Positions 46,441-55,486 of a stretch of 64,000 nt of DNA are shown piece by piece. This DNA is from Vibrio aphrogenes. GTDB taxonomy: Bacteria; Pseudomonadota; Gammaproteobacteria; Enterobacterales; Vibrionaceae. The translations under genes and the position numbers were made by a program. The notes beneath the pieces were generated by a model, which was given only the letters and a program-made list of their open reading frames with translations, did no database searches and was not told where the DNA came from. The stretch's first letter is position 1, and each line of letters begins with the position of its first letter. The DNA lies in the NCBI RefSeq assembly GCF_002157735.2, contig NZ_AP018689.1:2327619-2391618 (forward strand), given 5' to 3'.

Positions 46441-47586
46441 TTAGCTTTTTTGTGGTTCCAATTTAATCAACATCGCAACTAGGCCCATGGCCGCCATTAA
46501 CCAGAAAATGCCTGCATTACAATATTCATATCCCCAGCCACTGATCGTGGTCATCACCGCGACAAAAGCGCCTAATGGAATCGCATTATATAACGCCTGC
46601 AATGGCACGATTTGATCATCTTCTGCCAGCAAGATATAGCGAATAGTTGCAAAATGCGTCAGTGCAAAGGTCAGGCCATGTAAGGTTTGTAAAATAGCTA
46701 ATAACCACACATCATTGGTTAACGCTAAACCACTCCAACGCACAACCACTGCAACAGAAGCGACTAAGAACATTTTTCTCAGCGACCAACTGGAAAATAG
46801 ACGAGCACTAAAAGCAAAAATTAAGACTTCCGATACGACCGAGAAGCTCCACAAATAACCAATCGTTGCTTCAGATATACCAACGTCTTTCCAATGAATC
46901 GAGCTAAAGCTGTAATACGCAGAGTGAGAACCTTGTAATAACGCGACCAAAATTAAAAACTTCAAGACTGGCCATTGCTTCATCATCCCCCATAAACGAG
47001 GCGGCTCTTTGTCTTCAACATCCGCTTGGCTCACGGGCAATTGTGTTGGTTTACGCAAAGAAAGCATCACGGTGACGATCAAACCAGCAATCGCCGTGTA
47101 GATGATCATGTCACTACCAAAATCATTGGCCAAATAACCGACCACAGTGGAACCCACGATAAAGGCCACCGAGCCCCATAAACGGCTACGCCCATAATCG
47201 ATCAGCTTTAATTTACTGTAGTAGTTCGCCACAGAGTCAGATAAAGGCATCCCCGGGCCGAAACAAGCATTAAAGCCAATAACAGCCAATGCCAACCAAA
47301 TAAAGTGCCCACCACTTGCGAAATGTAAACTAGCAAAAATTAATGATCCAAAGGTAACTAGTCGTAACGCAGGTAATAAGTTTTCTACTTTATGTAAGCG
47401 TGGCGTTAAGGCTAAGTTCACAACACAACGAGTCGCAAAACCTAAGCCTAATAATATCCCGATATCTCCAGAGGAAACGCCTTGTGCGGATAACCATATC
47501 CCCCAAAAAGGTAAATACACTCCATAAACAAAGAAAAATCCAAAGAAATATTGAGAAATCCAACCAAAAGGTGATGGTGTAAGCAT
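46441..47586 (-). CDS. MFS transporter, HcaT (3-phenylpropionate permease) family
   Basis: This protein of about 381 residues has 12 hydrophobic segments. FGFFFVYGVYLPFWGIWL near the N-terminus and DYGRSRLWGSVAFIVGS are the HcaT-family signatures. E. coli HcaT is a putative phenylpropionate transporter, but no aromatic degradation genes are nearby, so the substrate is unknown. The ATG at 47586 has AGG about 10 bases upstream and fits family length; an in-frame start at 47607 is less likely. Confidence 0.85.
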   Translation of the reverse strand: MLTPSPFGWISQYFFGFFFVYGVYLPFWGIWLSAQGVSSGDIGILLGLGFATRCVVNLALTPRLHKVENLLPALRLVTFGSLIFASLHFASGGHFIWLALAVIGFNACFGPGMPLSDSVANYYSKLKLIDYGRSRLWGSVAFIVGSTVVGYLANDFGSDMIIYTAIAGLIVTVMLSLRKPTQLPVSQADVEDKEPPRLWGMMKQWPVLKFLILVALLQGSHSAYYSFSSIHWKDVGISEATIGYLWSFSVVSEVLIFAFSARLFSSWSLRKMFLVASVAVVVRWSGLALTNDVWLLAILQTLHGLTFALTHFATIRYILLAEDDQIVPLQALYNAIPLGAFVAVMTTISGWGYEYCNAGIFWLMAAMGLVAMLIKLEPQKS

Positions 47587-47758
47587 GTTTAAAAGCCTAA
47601 GAAACATAAATAAAGGCGCTATTATGCCTATCTTAAAAGGCGCTAACCATGATCTGAAAACACATCTTTTCCAATAAAAGGCTTAGACCAAAGTCGTCTG
47701 GCGTGACTTTTGGAAAATAGCCACACTATAACTCTGTTTTTTTGGTGTGAGTGTCGCG

Positions 47759-49564
47759 ATGCCGGATAAATTCAATATGACCTTAGCGCCGTTTGACCGT
47801 TTAACTCCTCTTCAACAAAATGAGGTACGTTCAAACCTTGATGTCGCTTATTTTCGTCACTCCGATACCATACTCACTCCCGGCCCAAGCGATGGTTATT
47901 TATACATCATTATCAAAGGAGGGGTGGAAGAAACCAGTGATGATGGCAAGGAAGTTTTTGCCCATTACGCGCACGACGACCTGTTTGATGTCCGAGCCCT
48001 GTTAGATAAAACCGTCAAACATCGTTATACCGCACTAGAAGATACCTTAGCGTATTTACTTCCTAGTCACCTCTTCTTATCGCTGTATCACGATAATCCT
48101 GAATTTGCGGCTTATTTTGATCGCAACTTAGTCACCAGACAACAGCCTGTTGAAATCGCCCATCAACAACAAAACTTGGCTGAGTTCATGCTGACCAAAA
48201 TTGATGCTGCCATTTATAGCCCAGCTCTGATCGTCGAGCCGCATACCAGCTTACGGCAAACGGTAGAACTTATGCAGCAACATGCTAGCGACGCCGCCTT
48301 AACGCGCTTAACCACCTCAAGCACAGAATTGAGCTATGGCATTGTCACACGTACTGATTTATTGCACGCCATTACCTTACAGCAACAGCCATTCGAGACC
48401 CCAATTAAGCACATCGCTCACTCACCCGTTCATCATGTTAAACAAGGTGACTATTTATTTGATGCCATGATCACCATGACTCGGCATAAATGTAAGCGTC
48501 TTGCTGTCACTCAACAAAACCAAGTAGTCGGAATGTTGCAGCTCACTCAAGTATTAAGCGCCTTTTCAACTCATTCGCACGTGTTAAGTTTACGCATTGC
48601 TAACGCTCAAAGTTTAGAAGCGCTGTATCAAACATCTCGCCCACAATATCAATTAGTACAAACGCTGCAGCGCAATGGCATTCGCACACGCTTTATCATG
48701 GAATTGATCTCGACCATTAATGAACAAATTATCGAAAAAGCATTTGCGCTCATCGTGCCTCAGCATTTGCATGACCATTGTTGTTTGGTGGCGTTAGGCT
48801 CCGAAGGTCGAGGAGAGCAAATACTCAAAACCGATCAAGATAATGCTCTGATCATTAAAGATGGCCTTCATTGGCATCAATGTGATGAACTCATGGGCAG
48901 ATTGACACAAGCCTTAGTCAAATTAGGCTACCCGCTGTGTCCTGGCAAAGTGATGGTCAATAACCCTGAATGGGTCAAAAACCAGCTTGCTTGGAAAAAA
49001 TCCTTGCAACATTGGGCCCAAGACCACTCACCAGAATCGGTTATGAAACTGGCCATTTTCTCAGATGCCAGAGCCATAGCAGGTAATACTGGTTTGCTCC
49101 AACCTCTCAAACAGCATCTTCAACAAGTGATGCAAAAAAATGAAATTGCCTTAATGACCTTCGCGCGCCCCGCGTTAGGTTTTGCGGTTCCCTTGACCAT
49201 TTTTGGCACCGTCAAGCAAGACAAACAAGGCATTGATATTAAACAAGGCGGTATTTTCCCAATCGTGCATGGCATTCGGACTTTGGCCTTAGAACATCAC
49301 ATCATGAGCACCAATACCTTTGAGCGAATTGAACAGCTGCAAACCCTACATATTTTAGAACCATTGACTGCCGATAACCTGTCCGAAGCCTTAAAACTGT
49401 TTATCAAATGGCGACTTGAGCAACAATTGTCTGACTCCCATCAACATAATCGCCTTAACGTCCAACACTTGAATCGCGCGGAACGTGATTTATTGCGTCA
49501 CAGCCTACACGTGGTTAAAAAATTCAAGCAATGGCTTGGTTACCATTATCAAATACGTGAGTAA
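47759..49564 (+). CDS. cNMP-binding/CBS/DUF294 nucleotidyltransferase-like protein
   Basis: This protein of about 601 residues has three parts. A cyclic-nucleotide-binding fold (about 15-120) includes TPGPSDGYLYIIIKGGVEE. A pair of CBS domains (about 155-275) follows. A DUF294 putative nucleotidyltransferase has GSEGRGEQILKTDQDNALI, where GS and D-x-D are the usual metal-binding residues, and a helical C-terminal DUF294_C domain. Such proteins are frequent beside acs and acetate permease genes and may modulate acetate metabolism. GTG 47747 is an alternative start. The exonuclease gene follows after 5 bases. Confidence 0.85.
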   Translation: MPDKFNMTLAPFDRLTPLQQNEVRSNLDVAYFRHSDTILTPGPSDGYLYIIIKGGVEETSDDGKEVFAHYAHDDLFDVRALLDKTVKHRYTALEDTLAYLLPSHLFLSLYHDNPEFAAYFDRNLVTRQQPVEIAHQQQNLAEFMLTKIDAAIYSPALIVEPHTSLRQTVELMQQHASDAALTRLTTSSTELSYGIVTRTDLLHAITLQQQPFETPIKHIAHSPVHHVKQGDYLFDAMITMTRHKCKRLAVTQQNQVVGMLQLTQVLSAFSTHSHVLSLRIANAQSLEALYQTSRPQYQLVQTLQRNGIRTRFIMELISTINEQIIEKAFALIVPQHLHDHCCLVALGSEGRGEQILKTDQDNALIIKDGLHWHQCDELMGRLTQALVKLGYPLCPGKVMVNNPEWVKNQLAWKKSLQHWAQDHSPESVMKLAIFSDARAIAGNTGLLQPLKQHLQQVMQKNEIALMTFARPALGFAVPLTIFGTVKQDKQGIDIKQGGIFPIVHGIRTLALEHHIMSTNTFERIEQLQTLHILEPLTADNLSEALKLFIKWRLEQQLSDSHQHNRLNVQHLNRAERDLLRHSLHVVKKFKQWLGYHYQIRE

Positions 49565-49569
49565 TCGTT

Positions 49570-50208
49570 ATGAATAGCTTACAACGCTTATGGTGGTTCT
49601 ATCGCCTCAAACATTCTCCTTACCAGCCCTTATTCGCCGCGATCCCGAAAGGCGAGTTTGTCTCTCTCGATTGTGAAACCACCAGCCTGAACCCTCAACA
49701 AGCGGAACTGGTTACAGTGGCGGCGACCAAAATCATCAATAACAAAATCATGACTAGCCAGCCTTTTCATCTTAAATTTCAAGCGCCTCAATCCCTCAGC
49801 AGTCAGTCAATAAAAATACACCAATTGCGCCACCATGATTTAGCTGAAGGGTACAGCGAGCAAGAAGGACTGAGCAAGTTACTCGATTTCATTGGTAACC
49901 GACCTTTGGTTGGCTATCACATTCGTTACGATAAAACGATTTTGGACCGCGCCTACAAAAAGCATTTTGGTTTTCCGCTGCCCAATCCTCTGATTGAAGT
50001 GAGCCACCTGTACCACGCTCAGCTCGAACGCCAACTGCCCAATGCGTATTGTGATTTAAGTTTAGAGGCGATCTGTCGTCATTTAGAGCTGCCGTTGCAA
50101 GATCGCCATGATGCGTTACAAGACGCCATTACCGCGGCCTTAATTTATGTGCGTTTAACCTATGGGCCGTTACCTAACCCGAGCTTGGCATATAAGAAAC
50201 GCCACTGA
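49570..50208 (+). CDS. DEDDh-type 3'-5' exonuclease (DnaQ-like)
   Basis: This 212-residue protein has the Exo I motif FVSLDCETTSLNP (Asp-x-Glu), Exo II near VGYHIRYDKTILDRAY, and Exo III RHDALQDAITAALIY (His and Asp), which defines the DEDDh class. It resembles the exonuclease domain of DNA polymerase III epsilon but is a stand-alone protein. Genes of this type regularly pair with DUF294 proteins beside acs; the purpose of the pairing is unknown. Confidence 0.87.
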   Translation: MNSLQRLWWFYRLKHSPYQPLFAAIPKGEFVSLDCETTSLNPQQAELVTVAATKIINNKIMTSQPFHLKFQAPQSLSSQSIKIHQLRHHDLAEGYSEQEGLSKLLDFIGNRPLVGYHIRYDKTILDRAYKKHFGFPLPNPLIEVSHLYHAQLERQLPNAYCDLSLEAICRHLELPLQDRHDALQDAITAALIYVRLTYGPLPNPSLAYKKRH

Positions 50209-50371
50209 CCCTCACAAAAATAAGACCACAACAGACTTCAAACATCCGATCCAGTTCTCATTTTATCGCTTATTTATAGTCAAAAAGCCTTTATTTACAA
50301 ACTCTAAGCCTAAAGTCTAATTGTAGTGCACCACGGTTCGGCAGAAAGTAAATACCTATACAGAGCATCAA

Positions 50372-50415
50372 CACAATTATTAAGAACAAACACAATTATT
50401 AAGAACAAACACAAC
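50372..50415 (+). repeat. Tandem 19-bp direct repeat upstream of acs
   Basis: CACAATTATTAAGAACAAA occurs twice in tandem (50372-50390 and 50391-50409), followed by the first bases of a third copy (CACAAC). It lies about 55-95 bases before the acs start, where activator sites would be expected. No clear CRP dyad was seen in the 50209-50465 gap. Confidence 0.6.
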
Positions 50416-50465
50416 ATCCCAACTTATTATGAGAGCGTTGAGTCTGACTCAGCAAGGAGAGCCCA

Positions 50466-52412
50466 ATGAGTGATATTCATATTCATCCCGTCAAAGACAA
50501 TATCTTACAACACACTCACGCCGACAATGACACTTACCTAAGCATGTACCAAGAATCGGTTACAGACCCACAAGGCTTTTGGGGGAAACATGGCAAGATT
50601 GTTGACTGGATGACGCCATTTACTCAAGTCAAAAACACCTCATTCGAACCGGGCAATATTGATATCAAATGGTTTGCAGATGGGCAGTTAAATGTCTCGG
50701 CAAACTGCATTGATCGTCACTTGGCAGAACGTGGTGATGAGGTAGCCATCATTTGGGAAGGCGATGACCCTAACGACGACGCTCAAATCACCTTCAACCA
50801 ATTGCATGACCAAGTTTGTCGCTTTGCCAACGTGCTCAAAGCGCAGGGTGTAAAAAAAGGCGATGTGGTGTGTTTATACATGCCCATGGTGCCTGAAGCG
50901 GCGGTGGCCATGCTAGCTTGTACCCGGATTGGTGCCGTTCATACCGTCGTATTTGGTGGCTTCTCTCCTGACGCTTTAGCCGGTCGCATTATTGATTCAA
51001 ATGCCCATGTTGTGATCACCGCTGATGAAGGGGTGCGTGGTGGCCGTGCTGTGCCACTTAAAGCCAATGTCGATCAGGCATTAAATAACCCAGAAACCCA
51101 AGTACGCAGTGTGGTGGTCTTCCAGCGTACCGGTGGCTCAGTGGACTGGAATAGCGAGCGCGATGTGTGGTGGCATGAAGCAACTGAGCAAGCCTCTTCA
51201 GAGTGTGCACCAGAGCCGATGAATGCCGAAGACCCACTCTTTATTCTTTATACTTCAGGCTCAACCGGTAAACCTAAAGGCGTTTTACACACCACTGGCG
51301 GCTATCTGGTGTATGCCACCATGACCTTTAAATATATTTTTGATTACCAACCGGGAGAGGTTTTCTGGTGTACCGCCGATGTCGGTTGGATCACCGGCCA
51401 CACTTATTTAGTTTACGGGCCTCTTTCTAATGGCGCTAAAACCATTTTGTTTGAAGGGGTGCCGAATTATCCAAATACCAGTCGCATGAGTGAAGTAGTC
51501 GATAAACATCAAGTCAACATTCTTTATACCGCTCCAACGGCCATCCGAGCTCTCATGGCAAAAGGGGATGAAGCGATCCAAGGCACTTCCCGTTCAAGCT
51601 TGCGTGTTATGGGCTCGGTGGGCGAACCGATTAACCCAGAAGCATGGGAGTGGTATTACAAAACCATCGGCGATGAGCGTTGCCCGATCGTCGATACCTG
51701 GTGGCAAACCGAAACTGGGGGCATTTTGATCACGCCGCTGCCGGGTGCAACTGAACTGAAAGCAGGCTCAGCCACTCGCCCATTCTTTGGCGTGCAACCG
51801 GCATTACTGGATAACGAAGGCAATCCTCTTGAAGGGGCGAATGAAGGTAACTTAGTGATTACCGATTCATGGCCCGGCCAAATGCGCACCATTTATGGCG
51901 ATCACGAACGCTTTGAACAAACCTACTTCTCCACCTTCAAAGGCGTCTACACCACCGGTGATGGTGCCCGTCGTGATGAAGATGGTTACTACTGGATCAC
52001 CGGTCGTGTCGATGATGTCTTAAATGTGTCTGGTCACCGCATGGGCACTGCCGAGATTGAATCAGCATTAGTGGCCTTTGATAAGATTGCAGAAGCGGCG
52101 ATTGTCGGCATCCCACATGACATTAAAGGCCAAGCGATTTACGCCTACATCACCCTTAATGATGGAGAGTTCCCATCAGCTGAATTACATAAAGAAGTGA
52201 AAGACTGGGTACGCAAAGAAATCGGCCCCATCGCCACCCCAGATGTCCTTCATTGGACGGATTCACTTCCAAAAACCCGTTCAGGCAAAATCATGCGTCG
52301 TATCTTACGTAAGATTGCCACCGGTGACACCAGTAACTTAGGTGATACCTCCACCCTCGCAGATCCAAGTGTGGTGGAAAAACTTATCGAAGAAAAAGCC
52401 AATTTGGTGTAA
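50466..52412 (+). CDS. acs: Acetyl-CoA synthetase (AMP-forming)
   Basis: This 648-residue enzyme converts acetate, ATP and CoA to acetyl-CoA. The adenylation loop [12 protein letters not shown], the motif WWQTETGG and the C-terminal [11 protein letters not shown] are present. The last contains the catalytic Lys608, normally controlled by reversible acetylation. AAGGAG lies before the ATG. Its place beside crbR/crbS and the symporter fits control by the acetate switch. Confidence 0.97.
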   Translation: MSDIHIHPVKDNILQHTHADNDTYLSMYQESVTDPQGFWGKHGKIVDWMTPFTQVKNTSFEPGNIDIKWFADGQLNVSANCIDRHLAERGDEVAIIWEGDDPNDDAQITFNQLHDQVCRFANVLKAQGVKKGDVVCLYMPMVPEAAVAMLACTRIGAVHTVVFGGFSPDALAGRIIDSNAHVVITADEGVRGGRAVPLKANVDQALNNPETQVRSVVVFQRTGGSVDWNSERDVWWHEATEQASSECAPEPMNAEDPLFILYTSGSTGKPKGVLHTTGGYLVYATMTFKYIFDYQPGEVFWCTADVGWITGHTYLVYGPLSNGAKTILFEGVPNYPNTSRMSEVVDKHQVNILYTAPTAIRALMAKGDEAIQGTSRSSLRVMGSVGEPINPEAWEWYYKTIGDERCPIVDTWWQTETGGILITPLPGATELKAGSATRPFFGVQPALLDNEGNPLEGANEGNLVITDSWPGQMRTIYGDHERFEQTYFSTFKGVYTTGDGARRDEDGYYWITGRVDDVLNVSGHRMGTAEIESALVAFDKIAEAAIVGIPHDIKGQAIYAYITLNDGEFPSAELHKEVKDWVRKEIGPIATPDVLHWTDSLPKTRSGKIMRRILRKIATGDTSNLGDTSTLADPSVVEKLIEEKANLV

Positions 52413-52453
52413 ATAGCGATCGCGACACCTAAAGCGTAAAAATAGAGAACAAA

Positions 52454-52485
52454 GACCGTGGCTTAGGCTGCGGTTTTTATTTTTT
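52454..52485 (+). terminator. Terminator of acs
   Basis: ACCGTGGC and GCTGCGGT, with a TTAG loop and imperfect pairing, are followed by TTTTTATTTTTT. The heptamer array starts directly after the T-run. Confidence 0.75.
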
Positions 52486-52648
52486 GGTTCCTGGTTCCTG
52501 GTTCCTGGTTCCTGGTTCCTGGTTCCTGGTTCCTGGTTCCTGGTTCCTGGTTCCTGGTTCCTGGTTCCTGGTTCCTGGTTCCTGGTTCCTGGTTCCTGGT
52601 TCCTGGTTCCTGGTTCCTGGTTCCTGGTTCCTGGTTCCTGGTTCCTGG
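52486..52648. repeat. Heptamer satellite: 23 perfect copies of GGTTCCT
   Basis: An uninterrupted array of the 7-base unit GGTTCCT spans 163 bases with no mismatch. Because 7 is not a multiple of 3 and the unit has no stop in any phase, all frames stay open and produce artefactual ORFs on both strands. Perfect identity implies recent expansion by slippage. Further relics (CTAGGAACTAGGAACTCG) follow near 52703. The rest of the gap to 52900 has no gene. Confidence 0.97.
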
Positions 52649-52900
52649 AGGTATTCATTGTTATTGTCCAAGCCCAGGTCAATCTTTTTTCTTTTGCTTT
52701 TCCTAGGAACTAGGAACTCGTTACCTATAAACTCGCTTTTACCTCATTAGACCAGTAATTTGCTGCGATTTGCTTTGAATTCGCTATAATCGGTGAAATT
52801 AGTGAGTGCGCGGTCAATTTTTTTGCTTTCTGACTTAGCAAAGTCTATAAATTATGACATGATGCATTTTTCATACACTTTAATGGATATTAGCCACACA

Positions 52901-53359
52901 ATGTCAGCAAAATTACGAGTTCTAGTCTTAAATGGGCCGAATTTAAATTTGCTCGGGTTACGTGAACCGACGCATTATGGCTCAAAGACATTAGCCGATA
53001 TTATGAGCGACTTAACAACGCAAGCTCAAGCGTTAGACATTCAATTATCGCACTTACAATCCAATCGAGAATTCGAACTGATTGAAGCGATTCATGCCGC
53101 TCATAATACCATCGACTTTATCATCATTAATCCGGCAGCCTTTACTCATACTAGTGTGGCACTAAGAGATGCATTGCTTGGGGTGAATATTCCTTTTATT
53201 GAAGTTCATCTCTCCAATGTTCATGCTCGGGAACCTTTTCGCCATCACTCCTATCTATCAGATAAGGCGGTAGGCGTTATTTGTGGGCTTGGCGCGCAAG
53301 GTTATCAATTTGCACTCTCGGCGGCGCATGCACAATTAAGCCAAACTCATTCCGCTTAA
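52901..53359 (+). CDS. aroQ: 3-dehydroquinate dehydratase type II
   Basis: This 152-residue enzyme catalyses the third shikimate step as a dodecamer. The motifs [16 protein letters not shown], the catalytic-loop Tyr in HYGS, the [17 protein letters not shown] segment and [15 protein letters not shown] are all present. The upstream frame is open to 52793, but homology begins at the Met at 52901. Position before accBC is as in most gamma-proteobacteria. Confidence 0.97.
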   Translation: MSAKLRVLVLNGPNLNLLGLREPTHYGSKTLADIMSDLTTQAQALDIQLSHLQSNREFELIEAIHAAHNTIDFIIINPAAFTHTSVALRDALLGVNIPFIEVHLSNVHAREPFRHHSYLSDKAVGVICGLGAQGYQFALSAAHAQLSQTHSA

Positions 53360-53467
53360 TGGGCAACACCGACGATATTCAGCTCGATCATGACTGATCA
53401 GCTCAACCATCGGCAAGAGTTTACCTGTTGCCGTGAAATGAATAATTAAACAGATAGAGAACACATT

Positions 53468-53929
53468 ATGGATATTCGTAAAATAAAGAAGCTAATCGAA
53501 CTAGTTGAAGAGTCTGGTATCGCTGAACTTGAAATTTCTGAAGGTGAAGAATCAGTACGCATCAACCGTTATAGCAATCAAGCGGCTCCAGCAGCGCCTG
53601 TTCAATATTCTGTAGCACCGGCTCCAGCAGCGCCTGCGGCTGCACCTGCTCCAGTAGCAGCAGAAGAAACTCCGGCTCCAGCACCGGTAGAAACAGGTCA
53701 CAAACTATTATCTCCAATGGTTGGTACTTTCTACCGTTCACCAAGCCCAGAAGCGAAATCTTTCATCGAAATCGGTCAAACGGTAAAAGAAGGTCAAACA
53801 CTTTGCATCGTTGAAGCGATGAAAATGATGAACCAAATCGAAGCGGATAAATCTGGTGTAGTGAAAGCTATCCTAGTGGAAGACGGTCAACCGGTTGAAT
53901 TTGATCAACCACTTGTTGTGATTGAGTAA
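53468..53929 (+). CDS. accB: Biotin carboxyl carrier protein of acetyl-CoA carboxylase
   Basis: This 153-residue protein has an N-terminal helical region, an Ala/Pro-rich linker (about 40-75) and a biotinyl domain. The EAMKMMN motif carries the biotinylated Lys119, 35 residues from the C-terminus as expected. It carries the carboxyl group in malonyl-CoA synthesis. It is in an operon with accC (53 bases). Confidence 0.98.
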   Translation: MDIRKIKKLIELVEESGIAELEISEGEESVRINRYSNQAAPAAPVQYSVAPAPAAPAAAPAPVAAEETPAPAPVETGHKLLSPMVGTFYRSPSPEAKSFIEIGQTVKEGQTLCIVEAMKMMNQIEADKSGVVKAILVEDGQPVEFDQPLVVIE

Positions 53930-53982
53930 CTCTGTTTTTTAACAGCGCATTTCCCATTCACACAGCAACAAGAGGCAATACA

Positions 53983-55326
53983 ATGCTAGATAAAATTGTC
54001 ATCGCGAACCGAGGTGAAATCGCCCTCCGTATTCTTCGCGCATGTAAAGAGCTAGGCATTAAAACGGTCGCCATTCACTCTACGGCTGACCGCGATTTAA
54101 AACATGTATTATTAGCAGACGAAACCATTTGTATTGGTCCTGCACGTAGTACCGATAGCTACTTAAACGTTCCTCGCATTATTTCAGCAGCAGAAGTATC
54201 TGGTGCCGTTGCGATTCACCCAGGTTACGGTTTCCTATCTGAAAACGCCGATTTTGCGGAACAAGTAGAAAAATCAGGCTTTATTTTCGTTGGCCCGAAA
54301 GCAGAAACCATTCGCCTAATGGGTGATAAAGTGTCTGCCATCAATGCAATGAAAAAAGCCGGCGTTCCTTGTGTACCAGGTTCTGATGGCCCACTTGATG
54401 ACGACGATGCGAAAAACCGTGCCTTTGCTAAACGCATTGGCTATCCTGTGATCATCAAAGCCTCTGGTGGCGGCGGCGGTCGTGGTATGCGTGTAGTTCG
54501 TAAAGACGAAGACCTAGTTGAAGCGATTGCGATGACTCGCTCTGAAGCAAAATCTTTCTTCAACAATGACATGGTTTACATGGAGAAATACCTAGAAAAC
54601 CCTCGTCACATCGAAGTTCAAGTTCTTGCTGATGGTCAAGGCGGTGCGATTCACTTAGGTGAGCGTGACTGTTCAATGCAACGTCGCCACCAAAAAGTGG
54701 TAGAAGAAGCTCCAGCTCCAGGCATCACAGAAGAAATGCGTCAATACATTGGTGAGCGTTGTACTCGTGCTTGTATTGAAATCGGTTATCGTGGCGCAGG
54801 TACTTTCGAATTCCTATATGAAAACGGTGAGTTCTACTTCATTGAAATGAACACCCGTATTCAGGTAGAGCACCCAGTGACGGAAATGGTGACTGGTATC
54901 GACCTAATCAAAGAGCAATTACGCATTGCAGCAGGTCAGCCATTATCTTTCACGCAGAACGACATCAAAATCCGCGGCCATGCGGTTGAGTGTCGTATCA
55001 ATGCGGAAGATCCAGTGCGCTTCCTACCTTGCCCAGGTAAAATCCAACACTTCCATCCACCAGGTGGCATGGGCGTTCGTTGGGAATCTCACGTGTACGC
55101 AGGCTACTCAGTACCGCCACACTACGATTCAATGATCGGCAAACTGATCACTTTCGGTGAAAACCGCGACGTGGCGATTGCTCGTATGAAGAATGCGTTA
55201 GGTGAAACCATCATCGATGGCATCAAAACCAACATTCCTCTACAGCTTGATATCATGAGCGATGAAAACTTCCAACACGGTGGTGCCAACATTCACTACC
55301 TTGAGAAGAAGCTTGGGTTACAATAA
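53983..55326 (+). CDS. accC: Biotin carboxylase of acetyl-CoA carboxylase
   Basis: This 447-residue ATP-grasp enzyme carboxylates the biotin on Acc[15 protein letters not shown] at the N-terminus, the glycine-rich ATP lid [11 protein letters not shown], and [15 protein letters not shown] with catalytic residues are present. The length is normal. In enterobacteria yhdT and panF follow; here an opposite-strand transport cluster intervenes. Confidence 0.98.
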   Translation: MLDKIVIANRGEIALRILRACKELGIKTVAIHSTADRDLKHVLLADETICIGPARSTDSYLNVPRIISAAEVSGAVAIHPGYGFLSENADFAEQVEKSGFIFVGPKAETIRLMGDKVSAINAMKKAGVPCVPGSDGPLDDDDAKNRAFAKRIGYPVIIKASGGGGGRGMRVVRKDEDLVEAIAMTRSEAKSFFNNDMVYMEKYLENPRHIEVQVLADGQGGAIHLGERDCSMQRRHQKVVEEAPAPGITEEMRQYIGERCTRACIEIGYRGAGTFEFLYENGEFYFIEMNTRIQVEHPVTEMVTGIDLIKEQLRIAAGQPLSFTQNDIKIRGHAVECRINAEDPVRFLPCPGKIQHFHPPGGMGVRWESHVYAGYSVPPHYDSMIGKLITFGENRDVAIARMKNALGETIIDGIKTNIPLQLDIMSDENFQHGGANIHYLEKKLGLQ

Positions 55327-55368
55327 ACGTTCTTAGGTGCTAGTCCCTAGTTACTAGAAAAAGATAAG

Positions 55369-55398
55369 AGACCGTAGTGAGAACTGCGGTCTTTTTTT
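55369..55398 (+). terminator. Rho-independent terminator of accC
   Basis: AGACCGTAG and CTGCGGTCT pair (one G-T) with a short loop, followed by TTTTTTT. Just upstream (55335-55358) lies GCTAGTCCCTAGTTACTAG, related to the heptamer-type repeats. Just downstream (55407-55435) lies CTCGGGCGCTACTCG, related to the 21822-22131 element. Confidence 0.88.
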
Positions 55399-55486
55399 CG
55401 TTTATCAGGGCTCGGGCGCTACTCGTTTCTCGAATAAAAAGATGGTGGATAGATATGAATCAATCTACTCACCCGTTTACCAATGA

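Noticed and set aside
52338..52750. Open reading frames on both strands giving proteins built of NQEPGTR-like or VPGSWFL-like repeats
   Set aside because: They arise because the heptamer array has no stop in any frame. There is no ribosome site or conserved flank, and opposite strands cannot both be coding here.
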